Positions 20,046-29,492 are shown, counted from the stretch's first letter. The stretch: DNA of 64,000 nt from Ferrimonas sp. YFM (GCF_030296015.1 NZ_AP027368.1:3162001-3226000), one strand, 5' to 3'. Translations and numbers: made by a program. The notes: generated by a model not told the origin, from the sequence alone.

Positions 20046-21386
20046 ATGCGAGCTTTTGAAGCCAACTTCGATGGCCTGGTAGGCCCTACCCACAACTACG
20101 CCGGTCTCTCCTTTGGCAACGTTGCCTCCCAGTCCAACGCTCAGGCGGTTTCAAATCCCAGGGCCGCGGCCCTGCAGGGCCTGGACAAGATGCTCTCGGT
20201 CCAGCAGCTGGGCATGGTGCAGGGGGTGTTGGCCCCCCAGCAGCGCCCGGACATCCACACCCTGAAGCAACTGGGCTTCTCCGGCAGCGATGGTGACATC
20301 CTGCAGAAAGCCTTCGATACCGCTCCGCACCTGCTGATGGCCTGTTACTCCGCCTCCAGCATGTGGACCGCCAATGCCGCCACCGTATCGCCCAGTGCCG
20401 ACAGTGCCGACGGTAAGGTCCATTTCACCCCGGCCAACCTGGTGAACAAATTCCACCGGGCCATCGAGCATGGGGTGACCGGTCGCATCCTCAAGGCCAC
20501 CTTCGCCGATGAGCAACGCTTTGCCCATCACGACGCCCTGCCAGCCCATGAGATGTTCGGCGATGAGGGAGCCGCCAACCATACCCGCCTGTGCCGGGAT
20601 TATGGCCAGCAGGGGGTTCAGCTGTTCGTCTACGGCCAGCACGGCTCGGATCCCACCGCGCCCAAACCCAGCCTCTATCCGGCTCGTCAGACCCTGGAAG
20701 CCAGCCAGGCTGTGGCCAGGCTGCACCAGCTGAATGACCACAACACCGTGTTCATCCAGCAGAACCCGGATGTCATCGACCAGGGGGTATTCCACAACGA
20801 CGTGATCGCCGTGGGCAACCACAACGTGTTGTTCTACCATGAGCAAGCCTTCCTGGACACCCAATCCAAACTGGAGGAGGTTCGCCGCAAGTTCGGCGAC
20901 GGGGAGCTGCACTTCATCAAGGTGCCCACCGAGGCAGTCAGCATCGACAACGCGGTGAGAAGCTACCTGTTCAATACTCAGATCCTCACCCTGCCCAGCG
21001 GTGAGATGGTGATCATCGCCCCCACCGAGTGTCAGGAGAATGCCCAGGTGGCCGCCTACCTGGAGACCCTGGTGGCCCAGGACAACCCCATCGCCAAGGT
21101 GCACTTCTTCAACGTCAAACAGAGCATGCAAAACGGTGGCGGCCCCGCCTGTCTGCGCCTGAGGGTGGCGATGAACGAACGGGAGCTGGCCGGGGTGAAT
21201 CAGGCCACGCTGATCAACCAGGCCAGCCACGCCAGCCTGAGCGCCTGGGTGAGCAAGCATTATCGCGACCAGCTGACCCTGAATGACCTGCGTGACCCGT
21301 CCCTGCTCAACGAGTCCCTCACCGCCCTGGATGAGCTGACTCAGCTGCTGAAACTGGGCAGCGTCTACCCCTTCCAGCGGGGATGA
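20046..21386 (+). CDS. astB: N-succinylarginine dihydrolase
   Basis: 446-aa enzyme of the arginine succinyltransferase pathway, hydrolysing N2-succinylarginine to N2-succinylornithine, ammonia and CO2. The guanidino-group-modifying fold is shown by the N-terminal [18 protein letters not shown] and the catalytic triad residues E174 (DEGAANH), H250 ([14 protein letters not shown]) and C369 ([11 protein letters not shown]). Length matches the family. The other ast genes are not adjacent, unlike in E. coli, so this gene is detached from its operon. AGGAA precedes the ATG. Confidence 0.96.
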   Translation: MRAFEANFDGLVGPTHNYAGLSFGNVASQSNAQAVSNPRAAALQGLDKMLSVQQLGMVQGVLAPQQRPDIHTLKQLGFSGSDGDILQKAFDTAPHLLMACYSASSMWTANAATVSPSADSADGKVHFTPANLVNKFHRAIEHGVTGRILKATFADEQRFAHHDALPAHEMFGDEGAANHTRLCRDYGQQGVQLFVYGQHGSDPTAPKPSLYPARQTLEASQAVARLHQLNDHNTVFIQQNPDVIDQGVFHNDVIAVGNHNVLFYHEQAFLDTQSKLEEVRRKFGDGELHFIKVPTEAVSIDNAVRSYLFNTQILTLPSGEMVIIAPTECQENAQVAAYLETLVAQDNPIAKVHFFNVKQSMQNGGGPACLRLRVAMNERELAGVNQATLINQASHASLSAWVSKHYRDQLTLNDLRDPSLLNESLTALDELTQLLKLGSVYPFQRG

Positions 21387-21475
21387 CCCTTGAGGGCCCC
21401 TGTGGGGGCCCTGTGCCCTTTGCCGGCCCCAAAGCCCTTACCCGGCCGCTCCCCAGGCGGGAGTCCGGGCCTCAG

Positions 21476-21508
21476 ACAAAAAAAACGGCCCCGATGGGGC
21501 CGCTTTTT
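21476..21508. terminator. bidirectional terminator between astB and permease gene
   Basis: CGGCCCC and GGGGCCG pair around a GAT loop, flanked by an A8 run and a T5 run. A second GC-rich stem without a T run lies at about 21391-21411, just after astB. Confidence 0.88.
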
Positions 21509-21531
21509 CTCTCTCTCAATTCCCTAAGGCA

Positions 21532-22983
21532 TTACAGCAGGGCTGGAATACCGGGCAGCTGACCCACCAGGGCCAGGGCGCCAACACAGATGATGAAGGC
21601 GATCAGAGGGATAACCAGACGGTCTGCGGTGGACAGCTTAGCGGAACGCTCCTTGTCACCAATCAGGCCCAGGTTATCCAGCAGCATGGTCAGAGCCCAA
21701 CCAAATACTGGGTTTACGAAAGCACAGGAGAACATGCACACACCGGCACTCTGAGCGCTCTGGTTGTCACGTACCATCTGCATGCCCGCTTCCAGCAGAG
21801 GCAGAAATACACCCACCAGCAGGGCCACACGCAGTACAGGCTCCCACATGGCCAGATCCATGGGGTAACCCAAGACCGCAGCCAGCACACACATCACACC
21901 GGTCAGCAGGGCGCCGCCTGGGATAGGACGCTTGGCGATGGCCGCCGGAATCATGTAGGTACCCCAGGAGGAGGCGAGGTTACCGCCGCCCAGCACAGAA
22001 CCTACGATCTGACGGATGGAGCACACGGTCATGGTGTCGTCCACGTTCATCAGAACGCCTTTGGCCTTCTTGGGATAGTTCAGCTCCTGGAATACGCGGT
22101 GGCCCAGGAAGTCCGGGGACCACATGGCCACCGCCAGGATGGCAAAAGGAATGACCGCGACGAAGTGGCTCAGCTCAGGCCAGCCCATCTGCCAACCGGT
22201 GTTCTCACCCCACCAGAAGAAGGGGCTCAGAGGCGGCAGACCGGGTTCGGTTACGAACTCGAAAGGCGTGCCCATGGCCCAGGCCACGGCACCGGCCAGG
22301 AAGGAACACAGAGGAATCGCCAGCCAGCGCATCTTCACCCGCGCCAGATAGGCGTAGATCACCACGGTGGCAAAAATTACGCCGAAGGAGACATAGCCCA
22401 TGCCAATGCCGGAGGACCAGGCTTCCAGCTTGGTGATCTGGCCAACCAGACCAATGGCGCCCAGGTAGATGAGCAGGCCGCCCTTCACCCCTTCGCCGGT
22501 CATGGTCACCAGACGGGAGCCGCCTTTACTCCAACTGAGCAACAGGCCGAAGACGCCCACCATGATCCCCAGTGCGAGAGGGTGACCACCCGCAGCGGCA
22601 ATCAGAGGAATCAGCGGAATCATCGGGCCGTGAGTACCGGCCAGGTTGGTATTGGGGTTCAGGATTGCTGAGAAGATGACTGCGAACAGGACACCCGCAA
22701 TCAGCAGCTCGTAGCGAACGTTTTCGGCAATGAACTCGGGAGACAGACCGAACTGGGCAGCGAAGGCCGCCGCCATGGCAGTCACCATTACCACCTTACC
22801 GATGGTAGCGGCGAGAGCCGGAATCAGATCTTCGAACTCAATGCCGAAATCGCGAAACGGCAGGTGCACACGCCAGCGCCGGAAGTTCATGATGGTCAGT
22901 TCGTTTTCGAGATAGCTCTGACGATTCTCGAAGGAACTGGCCGGCTTGTGGCGGTCCTTATAGGAAGCAGTTTGTGTTGACAT
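21532..22983 (-). CDS. DUF3360-type multi-pass permease
   Basis: 483-aa integral membrane protein with about 11-12 predicted helices after a roughly 45-residue hydrophilic N-terminus. Sequence character (FEDLIPALAATIGKVVMVTAM, LAGTHGPMIPLIPLIAAAGGHPLALG) matches the DUF3360 family of Vibrio/Shewanella putative permeases, which I associate with the SulP/xanthine-permease fold. The TxGPMIPL motif resembles the substrate-site half helix of such transporters. The substrate is not known. It is monocistronic with a long AT-rich upstream region. The start ATG 22983 has an AGAGG upstream. Confidence 0.7.
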   Translation of the reverse strand: MSTQTASYKDRHKPASSFENRQSYLENELTIMNFRRWRVHLPFRDFGIEFEDLIPALAATIGKVVMVTAMAAAFAAQFGLSPEFIAENVRYELLIAGVLFAVIFSAILNPNTNLAGTHGPMIPLIPLIAAAGGHPLALGIMVGVFGLLLSWSKGGSRLVTMTGEGVKGGLLIYLGAIGLVGQITKLEAWSSGIGMGYVSFGVIFATVVIYAYLARVKMRWLAIPLCSFLAGAVAWAMGTPFEFVTEPGLPPLSPFFWWGENTGWQMGWPELSHFVAVIPFAILAVAMWSPDFLGHRVFQELNYPKKAKGVLMNVDDTMTVCSIRQIVGSVLGGGNLASSWGTYMIPAAIAKRPIPGGALLTGVMCVLAAVLGYPMDLAMWEPVLRVALLVGVFLPLLEAGMQMVRDNQSAQSAGVCMFSCAFVNPVFGWALTMLLDNLGLIGDKERSAKLSTADRLVIPLIAFIICVGALALVGQLPGIPALL

Positions 22984-23686
22984 CGATAACCTCTGGGGAT
23001 TAATCCAACAGTTAGCTGGAGAAATGGCTGACCACTATTTCCGCAACAGTCGGCTTACATTTCATTTTCGTTGTCGTCGAATTCTAGTTAGACGCATTCT
23101 GCAAATCAAACAGTGGAATTCAGGCTCTAATCTCACCAAAACTTTATCGACGCTCATTCATCCAAAGGGCCAAATACCTAAATCTGACATTTTAATTTCA
23201 TATATATCAGTCACATAAATTCATTTAACGACCAATATAACCAAAAGTTAGTTTGTGATAGATTGTGCCTATAATCGAATGTATATCAATGAATTAGCGC
23301 AAAACCATGTAGCCCAATTGTAACGAAGGCTCTTTTTTAACTTGAAATGGATCACGAAAATTAGCAGTGGATGATCTGGTTCGAAAAAGGGGGTGGGATT
23401 GAGGAAAACGCGCAGCTCAAAAGGGAGTCAACCAGAAGTTAAATGTGATCTTCAGCGGGCAAACTTGAATTATCTTGCCAAAGGTCACAATTATGACATC
23501 TCGCATAATCCTTTTATTACTCCTAAGGGATGTCTGCTTACCTTTCAGGCGATTCGGCGTTTACAGGCTGATTTTGTCTCCCCCGGGCAACAGGAATGAA
23601 CCAGCTTTGTTACAAATCAAACCATTAGCCAACATGCGCTGAGAATGCCCTTTTGCCTCCACTCAAAACACTAAGGCAAAAAAAAT
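22984..23686. other. long AT-rich intergenic region
   Basis: About 700 bp between the permease start and the insertion sequence, clearly more AT-rich than its surroundings. It must hold the permease promoter. On the plus strand a consensus TATAAT lies at 23270-23275. A GTG-initiated open frame at 23393-23599 (68 aa) has no ribosome binding site and no recognisable product. TTTTGCCT (23651-23658) and AGGCAAAA (23674-23681) can form an 8-bp stem next to the insertion sequence. I see no convincing gene. Confidence 0.5.
23679..23686. repeat. left 8-bp target-site duplication
   Basis: AAAAAAAT directly abuts the left inverted repeat of the insertion sequence and is repeated at 24710-24717. Eight-bp AT-rich duplications are typical of IS1595-family insertion. 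Confidence 0.85.
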
Positions 23687-24709
23687 GGCTGTGTCTGCGT
23701 TAATTGTTGAGGTTCTATAATTAGGGTAACTCTTTGATAGAGAGGGCCCGTTATGGATAGTTCAGCTTTTGCCCGTATCCTGCGTTCCCTGCCTGAGCTT
23801 ACGCCCAGTCAACGAGAACAGCTCCTTACTCATGTGCGCTTCGATGCTCCTGCCGTCGTGGCGCTACTCATTGAAAACCATCCTAAAGACTGTCCACATT
23901 GCCACGAGGAAGCTCTACGCCCTTGGGGCTCAAGCCATGGTCTGCCTCGATTTCGGTGCCGTGCCTGTGGCAAAACCTCTAACCCATTGACTGGCACACC
24001 ATTGGCACGATTGCGCATGCGCGAACGCTGGTTGGAGTACGCACTTTGCTTAAACGATGGCTTGACCGTTCGCCGAGCTGCAGCCCAATGCCAAGTTAAT
24101 AAAAACACTGCGTTTTTGTGGCGACATCGATTTCTGAAATTGATAGCTGACATGCGCCCTGAAAAGGAGCACGGCATTGTTGAAGCCGATGAAACCTTCT
24201 TTTTGAAATCGTACAAAGGGCAACGCAACCTCCCCTGGCCAGCGCGTCAGCGTGGTGGTGTCAGCAAGACCAAAGGCGGTGGTAGTGAAGACCAGGTATC
24301 GGTCCTAATAGTGCGCGATAGGTCGGGTAAGACGGCGGACTACATGCTGAAAAAACTGGATGCAGCACATGTCACGACGGCTTTGGACTCGATTCTGGAC
24401 AAGGATGCCTGTCTGTGTACTGACCGTGCTGGCGTTTATCTGTCTTACGCAAAATCAAAGAGAATCAGACACGAGCCTATCAAGGCATCAGGCCCGCGCA
24501 GGCGAGGTCCCTTCCACATCCAGAACGTAAACGCCTACGACAGCCGGTTGAAAGGGTGGATATCAAGGTTTAGAGGGGTGGCGACCAAGTATTTAGGAAA
24601 CTACTTGGGCTGGCACAGAATGCTGGACCGGCATAAGTACCGACCCAGCTCTGAGCAGTGCCTGTTCGAAGCTGTTGGGTGGGGTTCAACAGTTACTTAG
24701 GACACAGCC
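23687..24709 (+). mobile_element. intact IS1595-family insertion sequence
   Basis: 1023-bp element. Terminal inverted repeats begin GGCTGTGTC (23687) and end GACACAGCC (24709), with imperfect pairing over about 24 bp (18 of 26 positions match, including a second conserved TGTTGA block). AAAAAAAT flanks both ends as a direct repeat. One transposase gene fills the element, and its stop codon touches the right inverted repeat. Size, repeats and duplication length fit the ISSod11-like part of the IS1595 family. It lies in the terminator of bamC. Confidence 0.93.
23753..24700 (+). CDS. IS1595-family transposase
   Basis: 315-aa DDE-type transposase. The N-terminus has a zinc ribbon (CPHC at about 45-48 and CRAC at about 69-72) as in the IS1595 family. 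A helix-turn-helix follows (LTVRRAAAQCQVNKNTAFLWRHRF). The catalytic core shows the first Asp in VEADETFF, the second in CTDRAGVYLSYAK, and a final HIQNVNAYDSRLKGW segment in which Asn replaces the usual Glu, a known variation in this family. No frameshift or stop interrupts it, so the element may be active. Confidence 0.95.
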   Translation: MDSSAFARILRSLPELTPSQREQLLTHVRFDAPAVVALLIENHPKDCPHCHEEALRPWGSSHGLPRFRCRACGKTSNPLTGTPLARLRMRERWLEYALCLNDGLTVRRAAAQCQVNKNTAFLWRHRFLKLIADMRPEKEHGIVEADETFFLKSYKGQRNLPWPARQRGGVSKTKGGGSEDQVSVLIVRDRSGKTADYMLKKLDAAHVTTALDSILDKDACLCTDRAGVYLSYAKSKRIRHEPIKASGPRRRGPFHIQNVNAYDSRLKGWISRFRGVATKYLGNYLGWHRMLDRHKYRPSSEQCLFEAVGWGSTVT

Positions 24710-24717
24710 AAAAAAAT
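24710..24717. repeat. right 8-bp target-site duplication
   Basis: AAAAAAAT matches the left copy at 23679-23686. It also forms the T tract of the bamC terminator on the minus strand. Confidence 0.85.
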
Positions 24718-24735
24718 CCCCGCCGAAGCGGGGAT
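24710..24735 (-). terminator. bamC terminator, abutted by the insertion sequence
   Basis: On the minus strand ATCCCCGC and GCGGGGAT pair around TTCG, followed by seven T residues that end exactly at the insertion-sequence boundary. The insertion duplicated the T tract and left the terminator intact. Confidence 0.9.
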
Positions 24736-24752
24736 TGCTATTAACTGCTGGT

Positions 24753-25838
24753 TTACAACGATCTTACGTTACGCTGCATATACTCGGAGAACTGCTCATA
24801 CAGAGAGCTCACCAGTTCGCCCTCCAGGGCAACGCCATCGGCGTCCTGAAGCAGGATCTGAGTGCCCTGCTCCACCTCGGTCAGCTTGACCCGGTATGCC
24901 CCTGAGGTCAGCGCCAGGATGTCGTTATTGCCCCACAGGTTGGCCCAGAAGCCCTCATTGGGATCATAGTCCACGTAATAGGTGCCCTGGCTCTTGTCCA
25001 GATCCTTCACGGTAAACCCAAGCACCGGCAGAACCCGGTCCAGTCGGCTCCACACCCGCTCGAAGCCGGCTTCGGTCTCAAAGGCAGTGTTGCCGTCGGC
25101 ATCGGTGACCAGACTCAGGGCCATCCCTTCCGCGCGCTCCAGGTCCCGCAGCTTGTTCTGCTGGGTCTGCTTGAAGTTCATGTAGGAGATGGCGTTGTTC
25201 AGCATGTCGATGGTGTAGCGGCGCTTATCGGAGTCGGTCAGGGCTATGTCCTGATCCTGCTGATCGACAAACTCCTCATGCTCGAGCAGTTCAATGGTCA
25301 GAGAGCCGGTATGGCCGTTGTCGCGCACCTGCACTTCAAATCCATAGCGCTGGCGCATCTTGTACTGCTCTTTGCTCCACCAGGAGCCGCCCAGTTCCTC
25401 GACCACCTCGATCCAGTCGGTGTCCACCTTACCCTGGAGGTCGTCCTGGCTGGCAATGCCGATCTTCTTGTGCTCAAGAAACTCGGTCAGGTTGGCCATG
25501 ATCTGTTGTTTCAGATTGACGTCGTCCCGCTGATTTTCCACCAGCACGGTGACGCTGTCGGCGCTTTCCTGCAGCCGCACCCCTTCTCCCAGGGGCAACA
25601 CCTGCAGAGGAGAACGCACATCAACCCTGGCGCCGAGAATCCGGTCGCCGGTCGCAGGAGCAGGAATCACGAATTCGCTGCTCACCTTGGGGGGATTCAG
25701 CCCTTCGGGCACCACCAGCGGCACCGGCTCAGGCTGCTCAAGGTAGTTGTAGTTGCCCTCGGCCTGACGCCGCTCAAGAGGGGTGGAACATCCGGCCAAT
25801 GCCGATACCACCAGCACCCCCAATAAAACTCGCTTCAT
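24753..25838 (-). CDS. bamC: outer membrane assembly lipoprotein BamC
   Basis: 361-aa lipoprotein of the BAM complex that inserts outer-membrane beta-barrels. The lipoprotein signal MKRVLLGVLVVSALAGC ends at C17. An unstructured N-terminal segment follows (LEQPEPVPLVVPEGLNPP, the part that contacts BamD), then two helix-grip domains. The C-terminal domain reads RVKLTEVEQGTQILLQDADG. The start ATG 25838 was chosen for the signal sequence. The gene lies 16 bp downstream of dapA on the same strand, the dapA-bamC order of E. coli and Shewanella. Confidence 0.92.
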   Translation of the reverse strand: MKRVLLGVLVVSALAGCSTPLERRQAEGNYNYLEQPEPVPLVVPEGLNPPKVSSEFVIPAPATGDRILGARVDVRSPLQVLPLGEGVRLQESADSVTVLVENQRDDVNLKQQIMANLTEFLEHKKIGIASQDDLQGKVDTDWIEVVEELGGSWWSKEQYKMRQRYGFEVQVRDNGHTGSLTIELLEHEEFVDQQDQDIALTDSDKRRYTIDMLNNAISYMNFKQTQQNKLRDLERAEGMALSLVTDADGNTAFETEAGFERVWSRLDRVLPVLGFTVKDLDKSQGTYYVDYDPNEGFWANLWGNNDILALTSGAYRVKLTEVEQGTQILLQDADGVALEGELVSSLYEQFSEYMQRNVRSL

Positions 25839-25854
25839 TCTTTTTTCCTTATTA

Positions 25855-26730
25855 TCAGACACCGGCCTGAGCCAGTGCTTCACGCACCGTGTCGTGGTGC
25901 GCTTCGGACAATGTTGTCAGCGGCAGACGCAGATCTGCCAGGGGCATCTTGCCCATCTCAGCCAGGGCCCACTTCACAGGGATGGGGTTGGCTTCGGTAA
26001 ACAGGGCGCTGTACAGGCCGGTCATCTTGTCGTTGTGCTCCGCGGCGGCGGTGCGGTCACCTTCGGCGGCGGCGGCGCACATCGCCTTGAACACACCAGG
26101 GACCACGTTGTTGGTCACGGAGATCACCCCATGGCCACCGAGGAGAATGAACTCCATCGCCGTGGCGTCATCGCCACTGAGCAGCAGGAAGTCGTCCCGG
26201 CACAGCTCCTTGAGCTTGGCCACCCGAGAGAGGTCTCCGGTAGCCTCTTTGATTCCAATAATCCCAGGAAGTTTCGACAACTCTGCCGCCGTTTCCGGCA
26301 ACAGGTCGCAACAGGTTCGGCCAGGGACGTTGTAGAGGATGATCGGCTTGGCCGCCACCTCGGCGATGGCAGTGTAGTGGGCCACCAGACCCGCCTGAGT
26401 CGGCTTGTTGTAATAGGGGGTTACAGACAGGGTGCCGTCCACGCCCACCGCCTCACAGGCCAGGGTGAGGTCAATGGCTTCCTGGGTGGCGTTGGCACCG
26501 GCACCGCCGATCACCTTGACCCGGCCATCCACGGCTTTGACCACCGCTTCCACCACCTCTATATGCTCTTTCGGGTTCAGAGTCGCGGACTCACCTGTGG
26601 TTCCCACCGCCACGATGGCGTCGGTTCCCTGCTCGATATGAAACTCAACCAACGCGTTTAAGGCGTTGAAATCGACGGCGCCATCCTCATTAAATGGGGT
26701 GACCAAGGCAACAATACTTCCGCTAAACAT
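25855..26730 (-). CDS. dapA: 4-hydroxy-tetrahydrodipicolinate synthase
   Basis: 291-aa class I aldolase that condenses pyruvate with aspartate semialdehyde in lysine and diaminopimelate synthesis. All catalytic residues are visible: Schiff-base K161 (GIKEATGD), Y133 (YNVPGRT), T44/T45 (GTTGES) and Y107 (TPYYNKP). Length equals the E. coli enzyme. It heads a dapA-bamC operon and is divergent from gcvR, as in E. coli, where gcvR-bcp lies across from dapA. Confidence 0.97.
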   Translation of the reverse strand: MFSGSIVALVTPFNEDGAVDFNALNALVEFHIEQGTDAIVAVGTTGESATLNPKEHIEVVEAVVKAVDGRVKVIGGAGANATQEAIDLTLACEAVGVDGTLSVTPYYNKPTQAGLVAHYTAIAEVAAKPIILYNVPGRTCCDLLPETAAELSKLPGIIGIKEATGDLSRVAKLKELCRDDFLLLSGDDATAMEFILLGGHGVISVTNNVVPGVFKAMCAAAAEGDRTAAAEHNDKMTGLYSALFTEANPIPVKWALAEMGKMPLADLRLPLTTLSEAHHDTVREALAQAGV

Positions 26731-26959
26731 CTTCCGAATTCCCTAGACCATTGAGCAAGCTATGGTACTTGTGGCCAGGGGCATTGACAAGGTCAGGGAC
26801 CGCCTGGGCAGGCTCAGGGCCCGGGGGCTTGGGCCAGTACGGTTAACTCATAACCTTTATTGATAAGTTTTTCTCATGATTGGAGGGAAGCAACTGTGCT
26901 AGGATGATTGACCGATATAAAAGCAATAACAAGTTATTACCTGCCAAGTAAGGACCACC

Positions 26960-27502
26960 ATGACCCAGTATCTTGCGGTAACGGCTATGGGGACCGACCG
27001 TCCTGGCATAGTGAATCAGTTGGCCAAGCTCACCGCCAGTTGTGACTGCGACATCATCGACAGCCGCATGGCGACCTACGGCAATGAGTTCAACCTGATT
27101 ATGCTGGTAGCGGGCAGTCACACTGCCATTACTCTGATGGAAAACCAGTTACCCGCCAAGGCGGCGGAACTGGATCTGCTCACCATCACCAAACGGACCA
27201 GTGAACACGTTCCACAGAACCACATCGCCCGGCTGGCGGTGGAGTACTCCGGGGAAAACCGCCGCGGCACCATGAAGCAGATCACCCAGTGTCTGGAAGA
27301 CCTGGGCCAGGATCTGGCCGGTATGCGGACACATGCGGACGCCGACGAAAATGGCGCGGCCCTGCAGCAACTGGAACTGTTCATCAATATCCCGGAAGGC
27401 ACAGACACCGACCATCTGGAGGTGCAGCTGAGGGAACTGGGTGATCAGATCGGCCTGGACTGCCGTATACGGCGAATGGATCTCAACGAAAATACCAACT
27501 AG
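26960..27502 (+). CDS. gcvR: glycine cleavage system transcriptional repressor GcvR
   Basis: 180-aa protein of two ACT domains (about 4-85 and 92-175). It begins MTQYLAVTAMGTDRPGIVNQLAKL, the ACT signature of GcvR. It lacks a DNA-binding domain: in E. coli GcvR acts by binding the activator GcvA when glycine is scarce. It is divergent from dapA and 7 bp upstream of bcp, an E. coli-like arrangement that supports the call. Confidence 0.92.
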   Translation: MTQYLAVTAMGTDRPGIVNQLAKLTASCDCDIIDSRMATYGNEFNLIMLVAGSHTAITLMENQLPAKAAELDLLTITKRTSEHVPQNHIARLAVEYSGENRRGTMKQITQCLEDLGQDLAGMRTHADADENGAALQQLELFINIPEGTDTDHLEVQLRELGDQIGLDCRIRRMDLNENTN

Positions 27503-27509
27503 GGACGTT

Positions 27510-27977
27510 ATGCAACCACTTCAACCCGGTGCCCAAGCACCCGATTTCACTCTGCACAACCAGAACGATGAAGCGATCACCCTGGCGGATCTGCGCGGCA
27601 AGCGGGTTCTGGTCTACTTCTACCCCAAGGCGATGACCCCCGGCTGTACCGTTCAGGCCTGCAGCCTGCGTGACACCAAGGCGGAGCTGGATGCCCTCAA
27701 CACCGTGGTGTTGGGGATCAGCCCGGACCCGGTCAAGCGCCTGGCCAAGTTCATCGACCGAGACAACCTCAACTTCGATCTGCTCTCCGACGAAGACCAT
27801 GCGGTGGCCGACCTGTTTGGCGTCTGGGGTCCCAAGAAGTTTATGGGGCGCGAATACGATGGCATCCACCGCCTCAGCTTCCTCATCGACGAGCAGGGCA
27901 AGGTGGCTCACAGGTTCGATAAGTTCAAAACCAAAGACCACCACGAAGTGGTGCTGAACTACCTCAAAGAACTCTGA
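27510..27977 (+). CDS. bcp: thioredoxin-dependent peroxiredoxin Bcp
   Basis: 155-aa PrxQ/Bcp-type atypical 2-Cys peroxiredoxin reducing hydrogen and organic peroxides with thioredoxin electrons. The peroxidatic cysteine C46 lies in YPKAMTPGCTVQAC and the resolving cysteine is C51. The C-terminal DGIHRLSFLID and NHH-like (KDHHEVVLNYL) segments match E. coli Bcp. ATG 27510 follows the gcvR stop by 7 bp, with AGGGA upstream. A longer in-frame start inside gcvR has no homology. It ends in a shared terminator. Confidence 0.96.
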   Translation: MQPLQPGAQAPDFTLHNQNDEAITLADLRGKRVLVYFYPKAMTPGCTVQACSLRDTKAELDALNTVVLGISPDPVKRLAKFIDRDNLNFDLLSDEDHAVADLFGVWGPKKFMGREYDGIHRLSFLIDEQGKVAHRFDKFKTKDHHEVVLNYLKEL

Positions 27978-27987
27978 ATTCAGAGAT

Positions 27988-28016
27988 AAAAAAACCCGCC
28001 AACAGGCGGGTTTTTT
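27988..28016. terminator. bidirectional terminator between bcp and cytochrome gene
   Basis: ACCCGCC and GGCGGGT pair around AACA with A7 and T6 flanks, between convergent genes. Confidence 0.93.
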
Positions 28017-28034
28017 CTGACTGGCGCCACTGAA

Positions 28035-28352
28035 TTAACCAGCGGTGCGGCCGTCATCATGACAGGCATCACAAGCGGGACGGCTGCCCACTTCGTCTTC
28101 GTGCATCATGTGACAGTCGGTGCACTCCAGCATGCCATCGTGGGCAGGGTGTGGAGCTTCCATATCCGCCAGGCCACCGTGACAGTCGGCACAGGCAGCA
28201 GCTTCGTGGGCACCATCTTCAGAAGGCGCACCGTCGGCATGACAGGTTTCGCAGCCGGACATCTCGGCATGCATATCGGCCAGTACGTCGGCAGCGGCGG
28301 CACTGAAGGCCAGCCCCATGCCAAACATGGCGCACAGCAGTTGCTTAAACAT
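28035..28352 (-). CDS. cctA: small tetraheme cytochrome c (CctA/STC-like)
   Basis: 105-aa secreted cytochrome. A signal peptide (about 1-24, ending AAA-A) precedes a mature domain with four CxxCH heme sites (CETCH, CADCH, CTDCH, CDACH). Spacing and flanking residues (DMHAE, DGAPSEDGAHE, PHPAHDG, CHDDGRT) match Shewanella small tetraheme cytochrome. In Shewanella this periplasmic protein shuttles electrons between CymA-type quinol oxidases and terminal reductases, including the Mtr complex. Start 28352 was chosen for ribosome-site spacing (GAGG nine bases upstream). It is monocistronic with a consensus FNR site upstream. Confidence 0.93.
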   Translation of the reverse strand: MFKQLLCAMFGMGLAFSAAAADVLADMHAEMSGCETCHADGAPSEDGAHEAAACADCHGGLADMEAPHPAHDGMLECTDCHMMHEDEVGSRPACDACHDDGRTAG

Positions 28353-28419
28353 TATTCTCATCCTCACACGCATTAAAGGCGGTCAGACCGCCAGTTTTTT
28401 TTGTCTCCAAATAACCTAG

Positions 28420-28433
28420 TTGATCAACATCAA
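28420..28433. promoter_or_regulatory. consensus FNR-type site upstream of tetraheme cytochrome gene
   Basis: TTGAT-CAAC-ATCAA is a perfect match to the FNR/EtrA consensus, centred about 74 bp upstream of the cytochrome start codon. It implies activation under oxygen limitation. No clear -10 element at the class II distance was found. Confidence 0.75.
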
Positions 28434-28560
28434 CCCTGCAATCGGAGGCGGGCTAACTTTATCAGCTAAGCACCGCGGAAAATGCCGCTCAGATCAAAAA
28501 AAGAGGGGGAAATTTGTTGCAGGTGTCTAAATTTACAAACTAATTCTATTTAGCTCATAG

Positions 28561-28591
28561 AAACAAAACAGGCGGCCTTTTGGCCGCCTGT
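28561..28591 (-). terminator. terminator of htpX
   Basis: On the minus strand ACAGGCGGCC and GGCCGCCTGT pair around AAAA, followed by TTTTGTTT, 22 bp past the htpX stop. Confidence 0.88.
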
Positions 28592-28613
28592 AGTGTCGGA
28601 TTATCACCCGATT

Positions 28614-29492
28614 TTACGCAGAAGCCTGCAGTTGGGCGATGCGCTTCTCCAGCGGAGGGTGACTCATCAGCAGTTCGCTCATGCTCTTCTTACCGCTGAT
28701 GCCAAAGGCCGCCATGGTGGCCGGCATCTGACTTTCCTGACCGCCACGCAGCCTCTCCAGGGCGGCGATCATCTTATGACGGCCGGCCAGGGCTGCGCCT
28801 CCGGCGTCGGCCCGATACTCACGCTGACGTGAGTAGTACATCACGATGAAGGAGGCCAGAATGCCAAACACCATCTCCAGCACCATGGAGACCAGGAAGT
28901 AGGTCATGTAACTGGCTTCCTCGCCACCGCCCTCTTCGTCGCCGCCAATCACATTGCTGACGGTACCGGCGATCATCCGGGCGATGAAGATTACGAAGGT
29001 GTTCACCACCCCCTGGATCAGCGCCATGGTCACCATGTCACCGTTGGCGACGTGACTGACTTCGTGAGCCAGGACCGCTTCCACCTCATCCCGGTTCATG
29101 CCGTACAGCAAGCCTGTGGACACCGCCACCAGAGAGTTGTTGCGGCTTGGGCCTGTAGCAAAGGCGTTCATGTCGGGGGAGGAGTAGACCGCCACCTCGG
29201 GCATCTTGATGCCGCTGCGACGGGCCTGGTCAGCCACGGTATCCAGCAACCAGGCTTCGGTCTCGTCCCTGGCCTGTTCAATCACCTGCAGGCCCATGGA
29301 GCGCTTGGCAATCCACTTGGACATCTGCAGAGACAGAAGGGAACCACCAAAGCCGAACACCAGAGCCAGCATCAGGATGCCGCCCATGCTGTGGAACTCA
29401 ATCCCCAGTGCCGACGTCAGCACGGACAGAACAATACCCAACACCAGCACCACAGCCAGGTTAGTCGCCAGGAACAACAGTATGCGTTTCAT
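28614..29492 (-). CDS. htpX: membrane-bound zinc metalloprotease HtpX
   Basis: 292-aa M48-family inner-membrane protease acting in membrane-protein quality control with FtsH. The zinc motif HEVSH lies at 143-147, with the third ligand glutamate in REYRADAGG. Membrane helices are at about 4-26, 36-56, 155-175 and 193-213. The start at ATG 29492 ([11 protein letters not shown]) matches the E. coli protein; a longer frame adds unrelated residues. A heat-shock sigma32-like promoter lies upstream, in line with known stress induction of htpX. Confidence 0.96.
   Translation of the reverse strand: MKRILLFLATNLAVVLVLGIVLSVLTSALGIEFHSMGGILMLALVFGFGGSLLSLQMSKWIAKRSMGLQVIEQARDETEAWLLDTVADQARRSGIKMPEVAVYSSPDMNAFATGPSRNNSLVAVSTGLLYGMNRDEVEAVLAHEVSHVANGDMVTMALIQGVVNTFVIFIARMIAGTVSNVIGGDEEGGGEEASYMTYFLVSMVLEMVFGILASFIVMYYSRQREYRADAGGAALAGRHKMIAALERLRGGQESQMPATMAAFGISGKKSMSELLMSHPPLEKRIAQLQASA

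Noticed and set aside
23393-23599. Possible 68-aa gene in the AT-rich intergenic region
   Set aside because: It starts with GTG, has no spaced ribosome site and shows no recognisable domain or signal sequence.
28384-28400. Class II FNR promoter -10 element for the tetraheme cytochrome gene
   Set aside because: The bases at the expected distance from the FNR site (AAACTG on the minus strand) do not resemble a -10, so only the operator was annotated.
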